NCBI RefSeq assembly: GCF_004959775.1
Contig: NZ_SJZG01000003.1
Coordinates: 124,001-188,000, forward strand
Direction of reading: 5' to 3'
From: Agromyces sp. H66
GTDB lineage: Bacteria; Actinomycetota; Actinomycetes; Actinomycetales; Microbacteriaceae
DNA length: 64,000 bases
The notes under the pieces were generated by a model, which was given only the letters and a program-made list of their open reading frames with translations, was not told the origin of the DNA and made no database searches. The position numbers were made by a program, and so were the translations under genes. Numbering within the stretch: position 1 is the stretch's first letter; each line of letters begins with the position of its first letter. Shown in pieces: positions 61,187 to 64,000 of this stretch.

Positions 61187-61228
61187 CGCGATATATCGTG
61201 ACATCGAAGGCAAACGCGATATATCGCG
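61187..61228. promoter_or_regulatory. Paired CGATATATCG operators of the DUF4097-PadR operon
   Basis: Two palindromes, 28 bp centre to centre: CGATATATCG at 61189-61198 and the perfect 14-mer CGCGATATATCGCG at 61215-61228. In a genome this GC-rich, two such AT-cored dyads just before the DUF4097 gene are almost surely binding sites. The PadR regulator is the second gene of the operon, so autoregulation is inferred. Confidence 0.7.
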
Positions 61229-61245
61229 AGAACAGGGGAACCACC

Positions 61246-62124
61246 ATGGCCATCGAGAAGTGGGTCATCGCACCCGGAGAGTCCCGGGTCATCGACCTCG
61301 AGCTCGTACGCAAGCTCAAGGTGAGCCTCATCGGCGGCAAGGTCGACGTCATCGCGCACGATGAGCCGGGCGCCCGCATCGAGATCAGGGGCGTCACCGG
61401 CAAGGACCTCAAGGTCGAGATCGACGGCGACGTGCTCGAGGTCGACCACCCGCAGTTGCGCTGGGACAACTTCATCGAGGCGTTCAAGGGCTTCGTGGGC
61501 AGCGCCAAGGCCGAGGTCTCGATCCTCGCGCCGCGCTCGGTCGCACTGAAGCTCGGCGTCGTCTCGGGCGATGCGCTCGTGTCGGGCTTCACGGGCGACG
61601 CCAGGCTCAACACCGTGTCGGGCGACATCGTGGTCGACAGCCACGAGGGCGACGTCGAGCTCTCGAGCGTGTCGGGCGAGGTCTCGGCGGGCAACCACAC
61701 CGGCCGCATCACGGCGCACTCGGTCTCGGGCGACGTCGTCGCGACGGGCGACATCGTGTCGTTCAACGCCGACACGGTCTCGGGCAACATGATCGTCGAC
61801 ACCGAGGGCACACCCGACCGCATCGACACCAACACCGTCTCGGGCGACCTCACGGTGCGGTTCGAGCCGGGTACCGGTGCGCGCTACCGCATCAACACCG
61901 TGGGCGGCACGGTGCTGCTCGACGACGTGACCATGAAGGGCATGCTCGGCAAGGGCTTCGAGCGCGTCGTCGGCGAACTCGCGGGTCGCTGGCTCGACCT
62001 CGGCGCCAACAGCGTCTCGGGCAACATCTCGATCATGCGGCGCGAGGCCGGGAGGAGCGGGACGACGGATGCCGCAGCCGGCGCCGCCCCGTCCGACCCG
62101 AGCGACGGCGAGGCGTCGGCATGA
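61246..62124 (+). CDS. DUF4097-family beta-helix-like protein
   Basis: A 292-residue protein with the repetitive DUF4097 pattern: VSGD/VSGE motifs recur about every 17-20 residues (LGVVSGDALVSG, LNTVSGDIVVDS, LSSVSGEVSAG, AHSVSGDVVATG, ADTVSGNMIVD, TNTVSGDLTVR, ANSVSGNISIM), suggesting a right-handed beta-helix. No signal peptide or membrane segment is visible, so it is probably cytoplasmic. Function unknown. CAGGGGAA precedes ATG 61246. It overlaps padR by 4 bases. Confidence 0.85.
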   Translation: MAIEKWVIAPGESRVIDLELVRKLKVSLIGGKVDVIAHDEPGARIEIRGVTGKDLKVEIDGDVLEVDHPQLRWDNFIEAFKGFVGSAKAEVSILAPRSVALKLGVVSGDALVSGFTGDARLNTVSGDIVVDSHEGDVELSSVSGEVSAGNHTGRITAHSVSGDVVATGDIVSFNADTVSGNMIVDTEGTPDRIDTNTVSGDLTVRFEPGTGARYRINTVGGTVLLDDVTMKGMLGKGFERVVGELAGRWLDLGANSVSGNISIMRREAGRSGTTDAAAGAAPSDPSDGEASA

Positions 62125-62747
62125 CTCCCCCCGTCTTCGCCCACGGCAACCTGCGCCTGTACCTGCTGGCGCTGCTCGAGGAGCGTCCACGCCACGGCTA
62201 CGAGCTCATCCAGGCGCTCTCCGACCGGTTCGGCGGCACCTACAGCCCGAGTGCCGGCACCATCTACCCGCGCCTCTCGAAGCTCGAGGAGGAGGGCCTC
62301 GTGACGAAGTCGGCCGACGGCCGCAAGACCGTCTACGAGATCACGGATGCCGGTCGGGCCGAACTCGACGCCAGGCGGCACGAGCTCGACGCCATCGAGG
62401 ACGACCTCACCGACTCGGTCCGGCGCCTCGCCGACGGCGTTCGCGCCGAGGTGAACGACGCGATGCGATCGCTCCGCGCCGAACTCGCATCGGCCGCGCG
62501 CGAGGCGAAGCGCCAGGCCACGAGCGCCTCGGCGACCGCGACGGCCGCCGCCAACGCGGCACACGTGGAATCCGCCCGCGCGGTGCACGAGGCCGACCTC
62601 GTGCTCAACGAGTTCCGCCAGCAGCTCCGCACCGACCTGCGCACGCACGCGAACCGGGGCGGCGTCGGTCCCGAATCGGTGGCGTTGCTGAAGGCGCGGC
62701 TCGCGCAGGTCCGCGACGACGTGCTCGCCACGCTCGCCGAGCGCTGA
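62121..62747 (+). CDS. PadR-family transcriptional regulator
   Basis: A 208-residue PadR protein: winged helix at residues 8-85 (LRLYLLALLEERPRHGYELIQALSDRFGG, SAGTIYPRLSKLEEEGLV, GRKTVYEITDAGRAEL) and a long Ala/Glu/Arg-rich helical C-terminal half (residues about 90-208) for dimerisation, longer than in minimal PadR proteins. It is coupled to the DUF4097 gene (ATGA) and is the likely ligand of the two CGATATATCG dyads upstream. Confidence 0.92.
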   Translation: MTPPVFAHGNLRLYLLALLEERPRHGYELIQALSDRFGGTYSPSAGTIYPRLSKLEEEGLVTKSADGRKTVYEITDAGRAELDARRHELDAIEDDLTDSVRRLADGVRAEVNDAMRSLRAELASAAREAKRQATSASATATAAANAAHVESARAVHEADLVLNEFRQQLRTDLRTHANRGGVGPESVALLKARLAQVRDDVLATLAER

Positions 62748-62748
62748 C

Positions 62749-62788
62749 GCGGGTCGAGGAGCGAGCGCAGCGACGCCTCGAGACCCGC
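62749..62788. repeat. Family C inverted repeat after padR
   Basis: GCGGGTCGAGG (62749-62759) and CCTCGAGACCCGC (62776-62788) pair with a 2-base bulge around AGCGAGCGCAGCGACG. It starts 2 bases after the padR stop and is a probable terminator. The same GAGCGAGCGCAG core is seen at 31781-31792. Confidence 0.7.
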
Positions 62789-62832
62789 CGCTCAGACGAG
62801 CGAGTGTCGGTGGGGCGTGCTTCGCTCGTTCC

Positions 62833-63348
62833 ATGACCGACGTCACGCTCCGCCCCTGGTCGGCCGACGACCTCGACCTCCTGCGCCGGGCGAACACGCC
62901 CGAGCTCATGGATCAGCTCGGCGGCGCCGAGACCGACGAGGAGGTGATCGCGAGACACGAGCGCTACCTCCGCATGCAGCAGGAGGGCACGGCCTTCCAG
63001 TTCCGCATCGAGGTGCCGGGTCATCCCGAGGGCGTCGGCGTCATCGGGTACTGGCGGCGCGATCATCACGGGCGGCCCGTGCTCGAGGCCGGATGGTCGG
63101 TCGAGGCGGCCTATCGCGGACAGGGCATCGCCCCGGCCGCCGTGGTCGCCATGCTCGAGCGCGCCCGTGACTCGGGCGAGACGCTGCCGGTCTACGCCTA
63201 CCCGCGTGTCGACAATCCCGCCTCGAACTCGGTCTGCCGCAAGGCCGGATTCACGCTCGTCGGCGAAGAGGACTTCGAGGTACGGCCCGGACTCGTGCTG
63301 CACGCCAACGTGTGGGTGTTCGAGCTCGACGGGGCATCCCGGGCGTAG
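62833..63348 (+). CDS. GNAT acetyltransferase
   Basis: A 171-residue acetyltransferase: VTLRPWSADDLDLLRRANTPELMDQLGG, IGYWRRDHHGRPVLEAGWSVEAAYRGQGIAPAAVVAML (acetyl-CoA loop RGQGIA), and YAYPRVDNPASNSVCRKAGFTLVGEEDFE. Substrate unknown. The stop codon TAG (63346-63348) also forms part of a -10-like TAGGCT that ends 6 bases before the crcB GTG. Confidence 0.88.
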   Translation: MTDVTLRPWSADDLDLLRRANTPELMDQLGGAETDEEVIARHERYLRMQQEGTAFQFRIEVPGHPEGVGVIGYWRRDHHGRPVLEAGWSVEAAYRGQGIAPAAVVAMLERARDSGETLPVYAYPRVDNPASNSVCRKAGFTLVGEEDFEVRPGLVLHANVWVFELDGASRA

Positions 63349-63357
63349 GCTCGAGAG

Positions 63358-63777
63358 GTGCGCGCGTACCTCGCCGTCGCCCTCGGCGGCCTCATCGGCA
63401 CCGGCCTGCGGCTCGCGAGCGACCTCGCGTTCCCGCACTCCGACGGCGAGTTGCCCGTCGAGACGTTCGTCGTGAACCTCCTCGGCGCGTTCGTGCTCGG
63501 CTGGCTCGTCGGCGGCCTGTGGACCAGGCCGTCAACGCCGATGTGGCTGAAGGCGGGCCTCGGGCCGGGCGTACTCGGCTCGTTCACGACCCTCTCGGCC
63601 GTGCTCGCCTCGGTGCTCGTGCTCACCCGCGTCGGCGAACCCGGCCTCGCGGCCCTGTACCTGGGCATCTCGGTGGTCGGCGGCCTCGCCCTCGCCGCGG
63701 CTGGTCTCCGGCTCGGTTCGCTCATCGCGCACCGGCCGATGCCCACCGAGGTGACGGATGCCGGAGAGACCCTGTGA
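63358..63777 (+). CDS. crcB: Fluoride channel protein CrcB/Fluc, first subunit
   Basis: A 139-residue four-helix protein: AVALGGLIGTGLRLASDLAF, VETFVVNLLGAFVLGWLVGGL (the Asn lines the pore), GPGVLGSFTTLSAVLASVLVLT (Phe and Thr of the fluoride path). It forms a fluoride-export channel as a dimer. GTG 63358 has no ribosome-binding site but a -10-like TAGGCT 6 bases upstream, so a leaderless transcript is likely. Overlaps the second crcB by 4 bases. The two different proteins may form a heterodimer as in other Gram-positives. Confidence 0.93.
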   Translation: MRAYLAVALGGLIGTGLRLASDLAFPHSDGELPVETFVVNLLGAFVLGWLVGGLWTRPSTPMWLKAGLGPGVLGSFTTLSAVLASVLVLTRVGEPGLAALYLGISVVGGLALAAAGLRLGSLIAHRPMPTEVTDAGETL

Positions 63778-64000
63778 CCGGCGGCCTGACCCCGCTCATC
63801 GTGGCCGCCGTGCTCGTGGCCGGAGCGATCGGCGCCGTGCTCCGGTACGCGTTGTCGCGCGCGTTCCCCGTGCGGCCAGGGCACCTGCCGGGCGGCATCC
63901 TCATCGTGAACGTGCTCGGATCTGGGCTCGCGGGCGCGCTCATCGGTCTCGCCGAGCGGGCCGAACTCGCAGGCGACGTGCGCCTCATCCTGGTCACCGG
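63774..64000 (+). CDS. crcB: Fluoride channel protein CrcB/Fluc, second subunit (cut by window end)
   Basis: GTG 63774 overlaps the stop of the first crcB (GTGA), and the frame is open to the end of the window (75 codons). It begins VTGGLTPLIVAAVLVAGAIG, followed by GAVLRYALSRAF and GGILIVNVLGSGLAGALIGL, the same helix 1-2 motifs as the first subunit. The C-terminal half is outside the window. Confidence 0.92.
   Translation, partial: MTGGLTPLIVAAVLVAGAIGAVLRYALSRAFPVRPGHLPGGILIVNVLGSGLAGALIGLAERAELAGDVRLILVT

Noticed and set aside
63100..63358. Fluoride riboswitch before the crcB pair
   Set aside because: The preceding gene ends 9 bases before the crcB start, and no conserved riboswitch pseudoknot is visible; the layout suggests a leaderless transcript.

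Overview
The window is about 64 kb of very GC-rich, gene-dense DNA with many 4-base ATGA/GTGA gene overlaps. Gene content (sortase-E-type LAXTG anchor, DUF6510, DUF6457, ECF sigma with TPR tail, HutG rather than HutF histidine route, paired CrcB) and the strong use of GGATGCC/GGCATCC point to an actinobacterium, most likely Microbacteriaceae (Agromyces-like). The family assignment is inference. No rRNA, tRNA, transposase, prophage or CRISPR array was seen.

Layout. 1-2.6 kb: end of a NarL-type sensor kinase, its regulator and an acyltransferase-3 membrane protein. 2.6-17.1 kb: quinone oxidoreductase, IclR regulator, hutH, a secreted M23 peptidase with thirty 9-residue repeats, a MacB-like export operon (lipoprotein, adaptor, ATPase, permease), an OmpR-type two-component system, then hutU and hutI. 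17.1-40.6 kb is a molybdenum/nitrate island: a cytoplasmic sulfite-oxidase-like molybdoenzyme with its flavin reductase and a zinc-ribbon protein, moeA, mobA, narK, narGHJI, moaA, moaD, and the minus-strand operon moeB-moeA2-moaCB-moaE, then an HTH-TOBE regulator with modABC. 40.7-50 kb: SixA-like phosphatase, hutG, an acetyltransferase, an epimerase and two divergent P-type ATPases, one behind a CsoR-like box. 50-64 kb: YCII/ECF sigma pair, an RND pump, two cell-surface proteins (one chaplin-like with LAXTG anchor), a MocR/YczE pair, a TipA-like MerR regulator, a DUF4097/PadR pair, an acetyltransferase and two crcB genes (the second cut by the window end).

How the genes connect. Nitrate respiration (NarGHI) needs Mo-bisMGD; the window supplies molybdate uptake, almost all cofactor synthesis steps and nitrate transport. 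The histidine pathway (HutH, HutU, HutI, HutG) is split over three loci 38 kb apart, but hutH, hutU and hutG share a 16-bp palindrome GTCTGGRATCSCRGAC centred about 63 bp upstream of the start codon. The IclR gene divergent from hutH is the obvious candidate activator.

Other structure: a recurrent promoter layout in which a -10-like hexamer ends 6-7 nt before the start codon (probable leaderless transcripts), a possible 9-codon leader ORF in front of the Mo regulator, four families of long intergenic inverted repeats (one sitting in frame inside moeB), and a 30-unit 8-bp tandem array between moaD and moaE.
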